From Candidatus Brocadiaceae bacterium (GTDB lineage Bacteria; Planctomycetota; Brocadiia; SM23-32), in assembly GCA_030615435.1 (NCBI GenBank), contig JAUWZH010000150.1, forward strand, positions 1 to 6,602: DNA of 6,602 nt. Direction: 5' to 3'. This document shows positions 1 to 5,665 of the stretch, one piece after another. The notes under the pieces are model-generated. The model saw only the letters and a program-made list of their open reading frames with translations. It had not been told where the DNA came from and did not search any database. The position numbers and the translations under genes are program-made. Each line of letters opens with the position of its first letter. Positions within the stretch are counted from its first letter, which is position 1.

Positions 1-1042
1 CGGAGAGCGCCCGGCCGTCGGCCTTCAGGAGCGCCCCCATCCTGAGCGCCGCGTAGATGGCGTCGTCACCGCCGAGCTCTCGGAAGAAGAAGTGCCCGCT
101 CGCCTCCCCCGCGAAGGCGGCGTTCTCGTCGAGCAGGCGAGACTTGATGAAGGCATATCCGGAGCGTTCGCGAACCGGACGGCCGCCGGCCCGCTCCACC
201 TCCTTTGCCACGCGGCTGGTGCACTTGAGGTCGTATATTACGGCCGCGCCAGGCTCCCGGGACAGCGCTTCACGGGCGAAAACGATGATGGCCACGTCGC
301 TCTCCACGAAGGCGCCGTTCTCGTCTAGGAAGGCCGCCCGGTCGGCGTCCCCGTCGAAGGCCACCGCGAAGTCCACCCGCTTCTGTGCGGCGAGCCGGCA
401 GGCGTCCTTGAGCGCTTCCGCCCCCGACGGATTGGGGGAGCGGTTGGGAAAGGTGCCGTCGGGCTCGCAGAACAGTTCCTCGACCCGGCAGCCTGCGCTT
501 CGCAGCGCCGCCGGCGCCCAGTCGGAGGCGCTGCCGTTGCCCGCATCCACCAGCACGTGCAGCCCCTCGGCCGCGCCGGAGAACCTCTCTGCGAGCCAGC
601 CCAGATAATCGCCCCGCACGTCGCGCTCAGAGGCGCCGGCGCTGCCGGACGAGAATGCCCCGCGTCGGACCCTTTCCTCCACGCGGGCCACGTCCTGCGG
701 CATCGCCGGCCGGTCGCCGAGCATGAACTTGATGCCGTTGTATTCGGGCGGGTTGTGGGAGGCGGTCACGATGAGCGCGCCCTGCGTGCCGACGTTCCGA
801 CGCGCCCAGTAGACCACAGGCGTGGGCACGAGGCCGAGGTCAATCACCTCGGCCCCCGAGCGCACCAGTCCCTGCCGCACCGCAACCTTGAGGGATGGAG
901 TGCTCGGCCTGAGGTCCCCACCCAGAACACAGGTGGCCCCTTTGAGCTCCGTGCCGACGGCCCGCCCGATGGCAAAGGCCCGCTCCTCGTCCAGTTCATC
1001 GGGATACACCCCGCGGATGTCACACGCCTTGAAGATGCTCAT
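1..1042 (-). CDS. Phosphomannomutase/phosphoglucomutase (alpha-D-phosphohexomutase), 3' end cut by window edge
   Basis: This enzyme interconverts hexose 6-phosphate and 1-phosphate (mannose and/or glucose) in the cytoplasm and feeds nucleotide-sugar synthesis for polysaccharides. Reading from the ATG at 1042-1040, 347 codons are open to the window edge. The protein begins MSIFKACDIRGVYPDEL, the usual opening of this superfamily. The phosphoserine loop is TASHNPPEYNG with the catalytic Ser at residue 95. The metal-binding loop is DGDADR at 230-235, and the sugar-binding loop is GEASGH at 312-317. These mark domains 1 to 3. Domain 4, with the phosphate-binding loop, lies outside the window; family members are usually about 450 residues, so roughly 100 are missing. 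A Cys occupies the position of the usual Tyr in the K-A-Y-D-I-R-G motif. Shine-Dalgarno support for the start is weak, but the protein alignment fits it. dapA ends 167 bases upstream with no clear promoter or terminator between them, so cotranscription with dapA is likely. Mannose versus glucose preference cannot be told. Confidence 0.93.
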   Translation of the reverse strand, partial: MSIFKACDIRGVYPDELDEERAFAIGRAVGTELKGATCVLGGDLRPSTPSLKVAVRQGLVRSGAEVIDLGLVPTPVVYWARRNVGTQGALIVTASHNPPEYNGIKFMLGDRPAMPQDVARVEERVRRGAFSSGSAGASERDVRGDYLGWLAERFSGAAEGLHVLVDAGNGSASDWAPAALRSAGCRVEELFCEPDGTFPNRSPNPSGAEALKDACRLAAQKRVDFAVAFDGDADRAAFLDENGAFVESDVAIIVFAREALSREPGAAVIYDLKCTSRVAKEVERAGGRPVRERSGYAFIKSRLLDENAAFAGEASGHFFFRELGGDDAIYAALRMGALLKADGRALS

Positions 1043-1209
1043 GGGCTGCGGCTCACAGGGTTCGTGGGCCTGAGAGGAAAGGTTGTGGTGGACTGGAGAG
1101 CTGCCATCCGCACCGTGGCGACCGGGGCCGGACAGCCGGCGCGCCTGGGATTCGCCTTAGGCTGGTCGTATCCTCGGCGGCGGCAGCTTGCGTTGAGGCG
1201 GTCCTCCGT

Positions 1210-2253
1210 TCACTCGTCCTCGTAGAAGAGCCCCTCGAGCGCTGCGGGATCCAGGAGCCGCTCCTCGACGTCCACCTCGAAGGCCCGCCCCACCGGGCGG
1301 AGGATCTCCGGGTTGTCGTTCCAGACCTTGCGGGCGGCCCCGAGAACGACCTCGACGCCCCGCCGGGTCATCCTGCCCAGAGGTCGGCGGCAGGGCCCCA
1401 CCGGCATGCCCAGGATGCGCATCAGCGTCTTGATGGGCAGGGGATTGCGGGCCTTGCACAGGCGCTCCCCCCAGGGGCTCTGCTCCTGCGTCTTGACCGT
1501 GACGATTCCGAACAGGGGCTTCAGCGCCTCGTGGAGGCCGCGTCCCTCCTCGACACGTCCCTCCAGGAGGGCCTCGGTCATCTGCTGGACGGCGGCCGGA
1601 GCGACATTGCTGATGACGCTGATCACCCCGGCGGCGCGGATCTGCTCGTCGGCCATCATGTCGAAGGTCCTGTCGTCGTCGCCGCTGAGTATCTGGAAGC
1701 TCGGCCCGCAGCACTGGCGGGTTCGGCGCATGTTCTCAAGGCTCCCGCTGGCTTCCTTGACGGTGTTGACGTTGTCGTACTGGCGGTGCATCAGGGCCAG
1801 GTCCTCTGGCAGCAACTGCGTGCCCGAGCGGCCGGGGATGACGTAGGGGATGACCTCGATCTGCGGGAACGCCTCGGCAATCGGGCCCATGTATTCCCTG
1901 CGGATCTCGATGGAACTGGGGCCGTTGTAGTAGGGTTCCACAAGCAGGATGGCCCCGATGCCGTGCCTGGCTGCGTGGCGGGTGCTGCTAATGGCCTCGG
2001 CGGTGCAGTTCGAGCCGGTGCCTGCGATGACCGTGCAGCGATCGCCGGTGAACTCCTTGACCCTGGCCGTCACCTCCGAGTGCTCTTCCCAGTCCAGGGT
2101 GGGACTTTCCCCCGTGGTTCCCATCGCCAGCACGCCGCTCAGCCCACCGGCTATCTGGAATTCCACGAGCTTTTCGAGGGCCTGGAAGTCAACCGCCTCC
2201 CCATCCTGTCCCCTGAAGGGGGTAACAAGCGCCGTATAGCATCCCTGGAGCAT
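1210..2253 (-). CDS. dapA: 4-hydroxy-tetrahydrodipicolinate synthase (DapA family)
   Basis: DapA condenses pyruvate with aspartate semialdehyde, the first committed step towards diaminopimelate and lysine. It is a cytoplasmic class I aldolase with a TIM barrel. Reading from ATG 2253, the 347-residue protein has GTTGES at 45-50 (catalytic Thr 46/47), PYYN at 107-110 (Tyr109), PYVIPGRSG at 136-144 (catalytic Tyr137 and carboxylate-binding Arg142) and VKEASG at 165-170 with the Schiff-base Lys166. These match E. coli Thr44/45, Tyr107, Tyr133, Arg138 and Lys161. The TTGE motif favours DapA over N-acetylneuraminate lyase, although other aldolases of the family remain possible. The usual length is about 290-300. 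The extra length lies after the Schiff-base Lys: an insertion before the NPLPIK motif and an acidic tail of about 36 residues ending in FYEDE. The reading frame could also open at a TTG at 2283, but a Shine-Dalgarno sequence sits just before the ATG at 2253. The gene has its own promoter at 2358-2386. Confidence 0.9.
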   Translation of the reverse strand: MLQGCYTALVTPFRGQDGEAVDFQALEKLVEFQIAGGLSGVLAMGTTGESPTLDWEEHSEVTARVKEFTGDRCTVIAGTGSNCTAEAISSTRHAARHGIGAILLVEPYYNGPSSIEIRREYMGPIAEAFPQIEVIPYVIPGRSGTQLLPEDLALMHRQYDNVNTVKEASGSLENMRRTRQCCGPSFQILSGDDDRTFDMMADEQIRAAGVISVISNVAPAAVQQMTEALLEGRVEEGRGLHEALKPLFGIVTVKTQEQSPWGERLCKARNPLPIKTLMRILGMPVGPCRRPLGRMTRRGVEVVLGAARKVWNDNPEILRPVGRAFEVDVEERLLDPAALEGLFYEDE

Positions 2254-2263
2254 GGGACCCGCG

Positions 2264-2270
2264 CCTCCCT
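2264..2270 (-). promoter_or_regulatory. Ribosome binding site that fixes the dapA start
   Basis: On the minus strand this reads AGGGAGG, with 10 bases between its GGAGG core and the ATG at 2253-2251. It lies downstream of the alternative TTG codon at 2283, inside what would be an 11-residue extension. It therefore supports the ATG start at the MLQGCYTALVTPF opening, which is also where DapA proteins normally begin. Confidence 0.7.
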
Positions 2271-2301
2271 CTCTCGCCGACAAAGCGGCCCGGTTGACCT
2301 G

Positions 2302-2347
2302 AAAAACGCCGCTGCCACGGGTCTGATGCCGCCTGCGCGGCTCAGCG
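2302..2347 (-). promoter_or_regulatory. Possible structured leader of dapA (GC-rich hairpins followed by a T-run)
   Basis: In the RNA from the dapA promoter, GCCGC and GCGGC (2341-2337 and 2332-2328) form a 5-bp stem with a 4-base loop. A second GCGGC (2312-2308) could compete for the same left arm, and CGCUG (2347-2343) can pair with CAGCG (2314-2310). The second arm is followed almost at once by five U (2306-2302). The arrangement resembles a small attenuator, but the stems are short and GC-rich sequence gives such pairs by chance. It is too short to be a lysine riboswitch. Confidence 0.25.
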
Positions 2348-2357
2348 CCCTCGGCCC

Positions 2358-2386
2358 ATTATGGATGAGCACAGGTGGGAAGTCAA
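2358..2386 (-). promoter_or_regulatory. Sigma-70 type promoter of dapA
   Basis: On the minus strand, a -35 box TTGACT (2386-2381) and a -10 box CATAAT (2363-2358) are separated by exactly 17 bases. Each matches consensus at five of six positions. Transcription would start near 2351 and leave a leader of about 98 bases before the dapA ATG. The promoter lies between the rpsR terminator and dapA, so dapA is probably transcribed independently of rpsR. Confidence 0.8.
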
Positions 2387-2411
2387 AGGAAACCGTCCTG
2401 CCGGGCAGGGC

Positions 2412-2448
2412 AAGAAAAGACGCCCGGCCGACCACTACCGACCGGGCG
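2412..2448 (-). terminator. Intrinsic terminator of rpsR
   Basis: Reading leftwards, the RNA stem is CGCCCGGUCG pairing with CGGCCGGGCG, ten pairs of which one is a U-G wobble, closing an 8-base loop. It is followed directly by UCUUUUCUU. It begins 27 bases after the rpsR stop codon and ends before the dapA promoter. The short stem, high GC content and U-tract are typical of Rho-independent termination. Confidence 0.88.
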
Positions 2449-2475
2449 CGAAAACGCGGCGTGCCTCAACGGTTC

Positions 2476-2727
2476 TCAGCAATACGGCAGCAGCGCCATG
2501 AAGCGGGCCCGCTTGACGGCTGCCTTGAACATGCGCTGGTGCCGGGCGCAGTTGCCGGAGCGCTTGCGGCTGAACATGCGCGCCTCGCCCGTCATGAGCT
2601 TCCGCAACCCCTCCACGACCTTGAAGTCCACCACCACGATCTTATCACGGCAGAAGCGGCATCGCTTGCCGCCGCCGCCCAGGTCCCCGCGTGACCTTTC
2701 GTACCTACGCTGCTTGTTGCGCCGCAT
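2476..2727 (-). CDS. rpsR: 30S ribosomal protein bS18
   Basis: bS18 binds the platform of the 30S subunit together with bS6. The 83-residue product has a very basic N terminus (MRRNKQRRYERSRG), then CRFC at 23-26, VVVDFKVVEGL, the basic SRKRSGNCARHQR segment and the conserved tail KRARFMALLPY. Cys23, Cys26, Cys60 and His63 fit the zinc-binding (C+) form of the family. An extra Cys83 follows the usual final aromatic residue. The length is normal. AGGGA lies 6 bases before the ATG (2734-2738). The gene sits alone, with its own promoter at 2808-2836 and terminator at 2412-2448; the rpsF, ssb and rplI genes that often flank it are absent from this window. Confidence 0.96.
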   Translation of the reverse strand: MRRNKQRRYERSRGDLGGGGKRCRFCRDKIVVVDFKVVEGLRKLMTGEARMFSRKRSGNCARHQRMFKAAVKRARFMALLPYC

Positions 2728-2760
2728 CTAGAATCCCTGCAAGAAGTCAGAGAGAACGTA

Positions 2761-2775
2761 GGGGCAAACTGCCCC
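2761..2775 (-). promoter_or_regulatory. Perfect hairpin in the rpsR leader
   Basis: The sequence is a perfect inverted repeat: GGGGCA and TGCCCC arms around a 3-base loop. It lies about 26 bases after the predicted rpsR transcription start (near 2801) and about 33 bases before the start codon. It could be a structured 5' leader, a protein target for autoregulation, or an operator. No typical S6:S18 binding structure is evident, and there is no U-tract directly after it in the rpsR direction, so a terminator is unlikely. Confidence 0.5.
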
Positions 2776-2807
2776 ACACGGACCTGCGCGATTCACAGAA
2801 CCATAGG

Positions 2808-2836
2808 AGGATAGCCGCTCACGCGAGAAACGTCAA
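2808..2836 (-). promoter_or_regulatory. Sigma-70 type promoter of rpsR
   Basis: On the minus strand, a -35 box TTGACG (2836-2831) and a -10 box TATCCT (2813-2808) have a 17-base spacer. Transcription would start near 2801, giving a leader of about 74 bases. The -35 box lies only 20 bases beyond the stop codon of the sigma-54 activator, so rpsR does not need read-through from that gene. Confidence 0.8.
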
Positions 2837-2856
2837 GCGCAAAGCCGGCCCCGGCC

Positions 2857-4311
2857 TCACGATGCCTCCTTCAACAGCGGTTCCAGGGAGATCTCGTAAT
2901 GCTGGATCTTGCGGTATATGGAGCGCGGGTTGATGCCGAGCAGCTCGGCTGCCTGCTGCTTGTTGCCCTGGGTGTAGCGCAGCGTCTCGATGATGCAAAG
3001 CCTTTCCACCTCGCTGAGCGGCATGCCGGGGCGCACAACGATCTCATTGCCCCCTGTGCCGCTGCGAGTGAGGCTCTGGGGGAGCTCCCGCGAGGTGATC
3101 TGACGGCCCGAACACAGCACAACGCCGCTTTCGATGATGTTCTCCAGCTCCCGGACATTGCCCGGGTAATCGTAGGTCATCAGGATCTTCATCCCATCCT
3201 CGTCAACCCCCGTGACGTCGCGGCCGGTCTGGCTGCTGTAAAGCTTGACGAAGTGCTTGACCAGCAGGGGTATGTCTTCCTTGTGCTGTCTGAGGGGGGG
3301 CACGTGGATGGTAATCACCTTCAGCCGGTAGTAGAGGTCCTCGCGGAACCTCTTCTCCTCCATGGCAATTCCCAGGTCCTGATGGGTGGCGGCAATGATG
3401 CGCACGTCCACGGGGATCTTCTCGTGGCCGCCGACCCGCTGCACGACGCGGTCCTGAAGCACGCCGAGCAACTTCACTTGCAGGTCCAGGGGCATGTCCC
3501 CGATCTCGTCGAGCAGAAGGGTGCCTCCGTCGGCCATCTCAAAACGGCCTATGCGCTGCTGAAGGGCGCCGGTGAAGGAACCTTTCTCGTGGCCGAACAG
3601 CTCGCTCTCGAGCAGGTCCTTGGGGATCGCCCCGCAGTTCAGCTTCACGAAAGGCCGGTCGGCCCGGGGGCTGCTGTCGTGGATGGCGTAGGCGACAAGC
3701 TCCTTGCCGGTGCCGGTCTCACCGTGGATCAGCACGTTGCTCGTGACGTCCTTGACCATCTCGATTCGTTCCCACACATGGCGCATCGCCCTGCTCTGTC
3801 CCACGAGGCTCTTGCCGTTGGAGCAGCGCGCGATGCGGCCTTTGCCCCGCACCCCGGCCGAGCTGTTGAGGATCTGCTCGACGGCCCACTTGGCGCTTGC
3901 CAGAAACCTCTCGGCGCGCAGGGGTTTGCTCAGGCAGTCGAAAGCACCAGCCTTGATCGCGTCGGCCGCCCTCTGCACGTCCTGCGCCGGCACGATGCTG
4001 AGGACCTTGCACCAGGGATCCGCCTTCCTCGCCGCCCGTATCAACCTCGTTACTGAGCGGCCCTGCTCGGACAGCTCCAGTACCAGCAACTCAGGGTGTC
4101 GTTCGGCCAGGAGTTGCGAAGCTTGGCTGACCTGTGCTGCGGTGAGGACGCGTCGGCAATGCGGCTCCAGCAACGCAGCAAGCTTGCTGCGAAGCGACGA
4201 GTCCGCAGCCAGCACGAGAACCGTAACGTCTTGCCGCCCGTTGCCTGAGTCCGCGGTGAATTCCTTCCGCACGGCTGCTTCCCGTCCGGGCAAAGAACCC
4301 CCTCTGCTCAC
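2857..4311 (-). CDS. NtrC-family sigma-54-dependent activator with degenerate receiver domain
   Basis: This protein should bind enhancer DNA and use ATP hydrolysis to open promoters held by sigma-54 RNA polymerase. From a GTG start at 4311 it has 484 residues, normal for the family. Residues about 28-145 form a receiver-like domain in which key residues are changed: the acidic pair is Ala36-Asp37, the phosphoacceptor position is Glu79, and the conserved Thr/Ser position is Val107. Lys129 (in SKPL) is kept. The AAA+ domain has Walker A GETGTGKE at 197-204, the sigma-54 contact loop GSFTGA at 244-249 and Walker B LLLDEIGD at 265-272, followed by FREDLYYRL and VPPLR. The C terminus carries a Fis-type helix-turn-helix at about 449-469. 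The frame stays open up to 4599, but a promoter at 4377-4406 lies inside that stretch and a G-rich Shine-Dalgarno precedes the GTG; a second GTG at 4272 is possible. No sensor kinase gene is adjacent, and the target genes are unknown. Confidence 0.93.
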   Translation of the reverse strand: MSRGGSLPGREAAVRKEFTADSGNGRQDVTVLVLAADSSLRSKLAALLEPHCRRVLTAAQVSQASQLLAERHPELLVLELSEQGRSVTRLIRAARKADPWCKVLSIVPAQDVQRAADAIKAGAFDCLSKPLRAERFLASAKWAVEQILNSSAGVRGKGRIARCSNGKSLVGQSRAMRHVWERIEMVKDVTSNVLIHGETGTGKELVAYAIHDSSPRADRPFVKLNCGAIPKDLLESELFGHEKGSFTGALQQRIGRFEMADGGTLLLDEIGDMPLDLQVKLLGVLQDRVVQRVGGHEKIPVDVRIIAATHQDLGIAMEEKRFREDLYYRLKVITIHVPPLRQHKEDIPLLVKHFVKLYSSQTGRDVTGVDEDGMKILMTYDYPGNVRELENIIESGVVLCSGRQITSRELPQSLTRSGTGGNEIVVRPGMPLSEVERLCIIETLRYTQGNKQQAAELLGINPRSIYRKIQHYEISLEPLLKEAS

Positions 4312-4319
4312 AATGCATT

Positions 4320-4324
4320 CCCCC
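4320..4324 (-). promoter_or_regulatory. Probable ribosome binding site for the sigma-54 activator
   Basis: A run of five G on the minus strand ends 8 bases before the GTG at 4311-4309. It is not a perfect Shine-Dalgarno sequence, but its spacing is right. It lies inside the transcript expected from the promoter at 4377-4406, which supports the GTG over longer starts. Confidence 0.45.
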
Positions 4325-4376
4325 AAGAGAAATGAACCCCAGGCTGCCCCCTGTGCTGGTCCTGTCCCGGCGCGCC

Positions 4377-4406
4377 ATAGTAGTCCATGCCCCAGGGTGC
4401 TGTCAA
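4377..4406 (-). promoter_or_regulatory. Sigma-70 type promoter of the sigma-54 activator
   Basis: On the minus strand, a perfect -35 box TTGACA (4406-4401) and a -10 box TACTAT (4382-4377) have an 18-base spacer. Transcription would start near 4370, about 59 bases before the GTG start codon. This placement shows that the longer open frame, up to 4599, is not translated from this transcript. Confidence 0.78.
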
Positions 4407-4456
4407 ACACATTCCGGCGCGTTCTGCAACGCCGCAACCCACGCATCGCGCACTGC

Positions 4457-4485
4457 TTGCCCAGCGCCTTCCCGCCGAGTATACT
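4457..4485 (+). promoter_or_regulatory. Candidate rightward promoter
   Basis: TTGCCC (4457-4462) and TATACT (4480-4485) are separated by 17 bases. The -10 box matches consensus at five of six positions and the -35 box at four. It would start transcription near 4492 and diverge from the activator promoter. It could serve the small ORF at 4535 and, by read-through, the gene at 4826, for which I see no closer promoter. Confidence 0.45.
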
Positions 4486-4534
4486 GCGCCCGGCGTGAGG
4501 CCGACCTCCGCCGAAGGGGCTTGCTGGAGCGGAC

Positions 4535-4687
4535 ATGGGAAACGTCCCGGCAGACGCGCTCGAAGCACGCAAAGAGGCCGAACTCGTCCCCGCCGGCACG
4601 GGAGTGGCGCCGTGCTCTCACGGGGCAGGCGGAGCAGGCCAACCTGCTGCCGGCAGCCGAAATGCTCGCCGACACTGCAAAGGGTGA
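4535..4687 (+). CDS. Doubtful small ORF, 50 residues, unknown
   Basis: The ORF begins MGNVPADALEARKEAEL and ends after an Ala/Gly/Arg-rich stretch. A GGAG motif (4525-4528) lies 6 bases before the ATG, and a candidate promoter is about 50 bases upstream. The first 20 or so codons favour G or C at the third position and look protein-like; the second half does not. From about 4640 a different plus frame looks more coding, so this may be the start of a small gene broken by a frameshift, or simply chance in GC-rich DNA. I recognise no family and assign no function. Confidence 0.25.
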   Translation: MGNVPADALEARKEAELVPAGTGVAPCSHGAGGAGQPAAGSRNARRHCKG

Positions 4688-4825
4688 CGGGCAATGCCAC
4701 GCCTGGGATGACATGCTGGGGACAGACTACGGGAGCCAGTACGAGGCAGCGCCGTGGGGCCGCGTCCGCCCGGGCCACTCACTCTACGGCGTTCCTGAGC
4801 GAACGAGAGCTGAGGTAATACGTTT

Positions 4826-5665
4826 ATGCGAGAGAAAAGCGCTGCGACAGTCGAGATGCACGGGAGAATAGCCCCCGGAGGATCCAGGGCACTCCTGCTG
4901 GTGTTTGCCTGCTTGTTCGCAGGCCTCTTGGTATTGTTTGCATTTGTGCTGCTACGGCCGAAGCGATTTGTGCGAAGGATTGTGCGCCAGGGAAGGGTGC
5001 TCGAGGAGCCTGTCATCGACGATGTGTTGCCGAGGTTCCACAAGGAGCTGGTGCCGCTGGCGAGGGAATGGTTGAGGTCATGGCAGGAAAAAGCTGTGAA
5101 CTGGGACGAATGGAGAAATGCAGTGACTCTGGCCAACGTTCGGGTAGCCGCCGAGATGCTGGACGAGCCGCTCGATCTGCTGGTGCAAAGAAGGCCTCTC
5201 TTGATTCAAGCGTCCCTTTTTGACTATCCAGAGGGCGCCGGGGACACGTTCTTTGATAGAATAGAAGCGTTTGGAATTGGCCCGGACCGCACAGTAGATA
5301 CTCTAATCTTGAGTATGCGGCGGGGCCAGGATTATCTGATAGTCGAGCAGAAGAGGTTCTTGGGTGGCAGATATCTCGGCCTCGAATACGGGATACCTGC
5401 AAGAGTGACGCTAATGCCATGGCACGAGGTCTTCGACAGGGCAGAGTGGAGGTCTGCAGGCTCGTACAGTTACAAGCTTCTTGTTGTCGAACAACTGGAG
5501 GGGGAGTTAGTTCCTCCTGCGGCTCCACTTCCCGAGGAAAGGGACGTGGAGATGTATGCGGCAACCCGCGACATGAGGGGATATACGAGCAACTTTGTCC
5601 CGGTAGCAAGGGTAAAGGGGCGAACGACCAAGATGGGCCCCCTGGACGATGGAGTCCACGATTGA
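4826..5665 (+). CDS. Membrane-anchored hypothetical protein (279 aa)
   Basis: I do not recognise this protein. After about 21 N-terminal residues comes one clear hydrophobic helix (about 22-43, rich in Leu, Phe, Val and Ala), followed at once by the strongly basic RPKRFVRR. By the positive-inside rule this puts the large C-terminal part in the cytoplasm, although a signal-anchor in the other orientation cannot be excluded. Residues about 60-250 look like a soluble mixed alpha/beta domain with many Glu, Arg, Trp and Tyr and no catalytic motif I can name. TGAGG (4811-4815) lies 10 bases before the ATG. GC content is well below that of the left-hand genes and rare codons such as ATA and AGA occur, suggesting separate ancestry. 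The stop codon falls at the edge of the Rhs-like sequence that follows, overlapping its reading frame by 17 bases. It could be an Rhs-locus accessory or immunity protein, but only its position suggests this. Confidence 0.75.
   Translation: MREKSAATVEMHGRIAPGGSRALLLVFACLFAGLLVLFAFVLLRPKRFVRRIVRQGRVLEEPVIDDVLPRFHKELVPLAREWLRSWQEKAVNWDEWRNAVTLANVRVAAEMLDEPLDLLVQRRPLLIQASLFDYPEGAGDTFFDRIEAFGIGPDRTVDTLILSMRRGQDYLIVEQKRFLGGRYLGLEYGIPARVTLMPWHEVFDRAEWRSAGSYSYKLLVVEQLEGELVPPAAPLPEERDVEMYAATRDMRGYTSNFVPVARVKGRTTKMGPLDDGVHD

Larger units (their letters stand above)
4312..4825. other. Divergent intergenic region between the minus- and plus-strand gene sets
   Basis: This stretch of 514 bases separates the leftward activator from the rightward genes. 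It holds the activator promoter and leader, a candidate rightward promoter (4457-4485) and one doubtful short ORF (4535-4687). Long open frames cross it on both strands, but they are low-complexity, rich in Arg, Ser, Ala and Pro, and match no family I recognise. Parts of it could be remnants of a decayed gene: around 4640-4815 another plus frame reads as fairly ordinary protein sequence (for example AEMLADTAKGDGQCHAWDD). Confidence 0.5.

Noticed and set aside
1127..1140. GCCGG-ACAG-CCGGC hairpin between dapA and the mutase as a terminator
   Set aside because: It has a five-pair stem and no T-run on the minus strand.
2254..2283. Longer dapA starting at a TTG codon
   Set aside because: The Shine-Dalgarno sequence lies inside the extension, directly upstream of the ATG at 2253, and DapA proteins begin at the MLQGCYTALVTPF position.
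1531..2694. Plus-strand open frame of 387 codons across dapA and rpsR
   Set aside because: It is antisense to two well-identified genes and follows from high third-position GC; its translation resembles no family and it crosses two promoters and a terminator.
2840..2856. GC-rich palindrome just after the activator stop codon as a terminator
   Set aside because: The stem would be five pairs around a two-base loop with only three T after it; too weak to call.
2899..4056. Plus-strand open frame of 385 codons opposite the activator
   Set aside because: It is a mirror of the codon structure of the activator, whose Walker and GSFTGA motifs are unambiguous; no ribosome binding site or family match was seen.
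4312..4599. 96-codon N-terminal extension of the sigma-54 activator
   Set aside because: A TTGACA-18-TACTAT promoter lies inside it, its sequence is low-complexity, and starting at the GTG gives the normal family length.
5418..5436. TGGCACG as a sigma-54 promoter
   Set aside because: The downstream TTGC element is missing at the required distance and the site lies inside the 279-residue gene.
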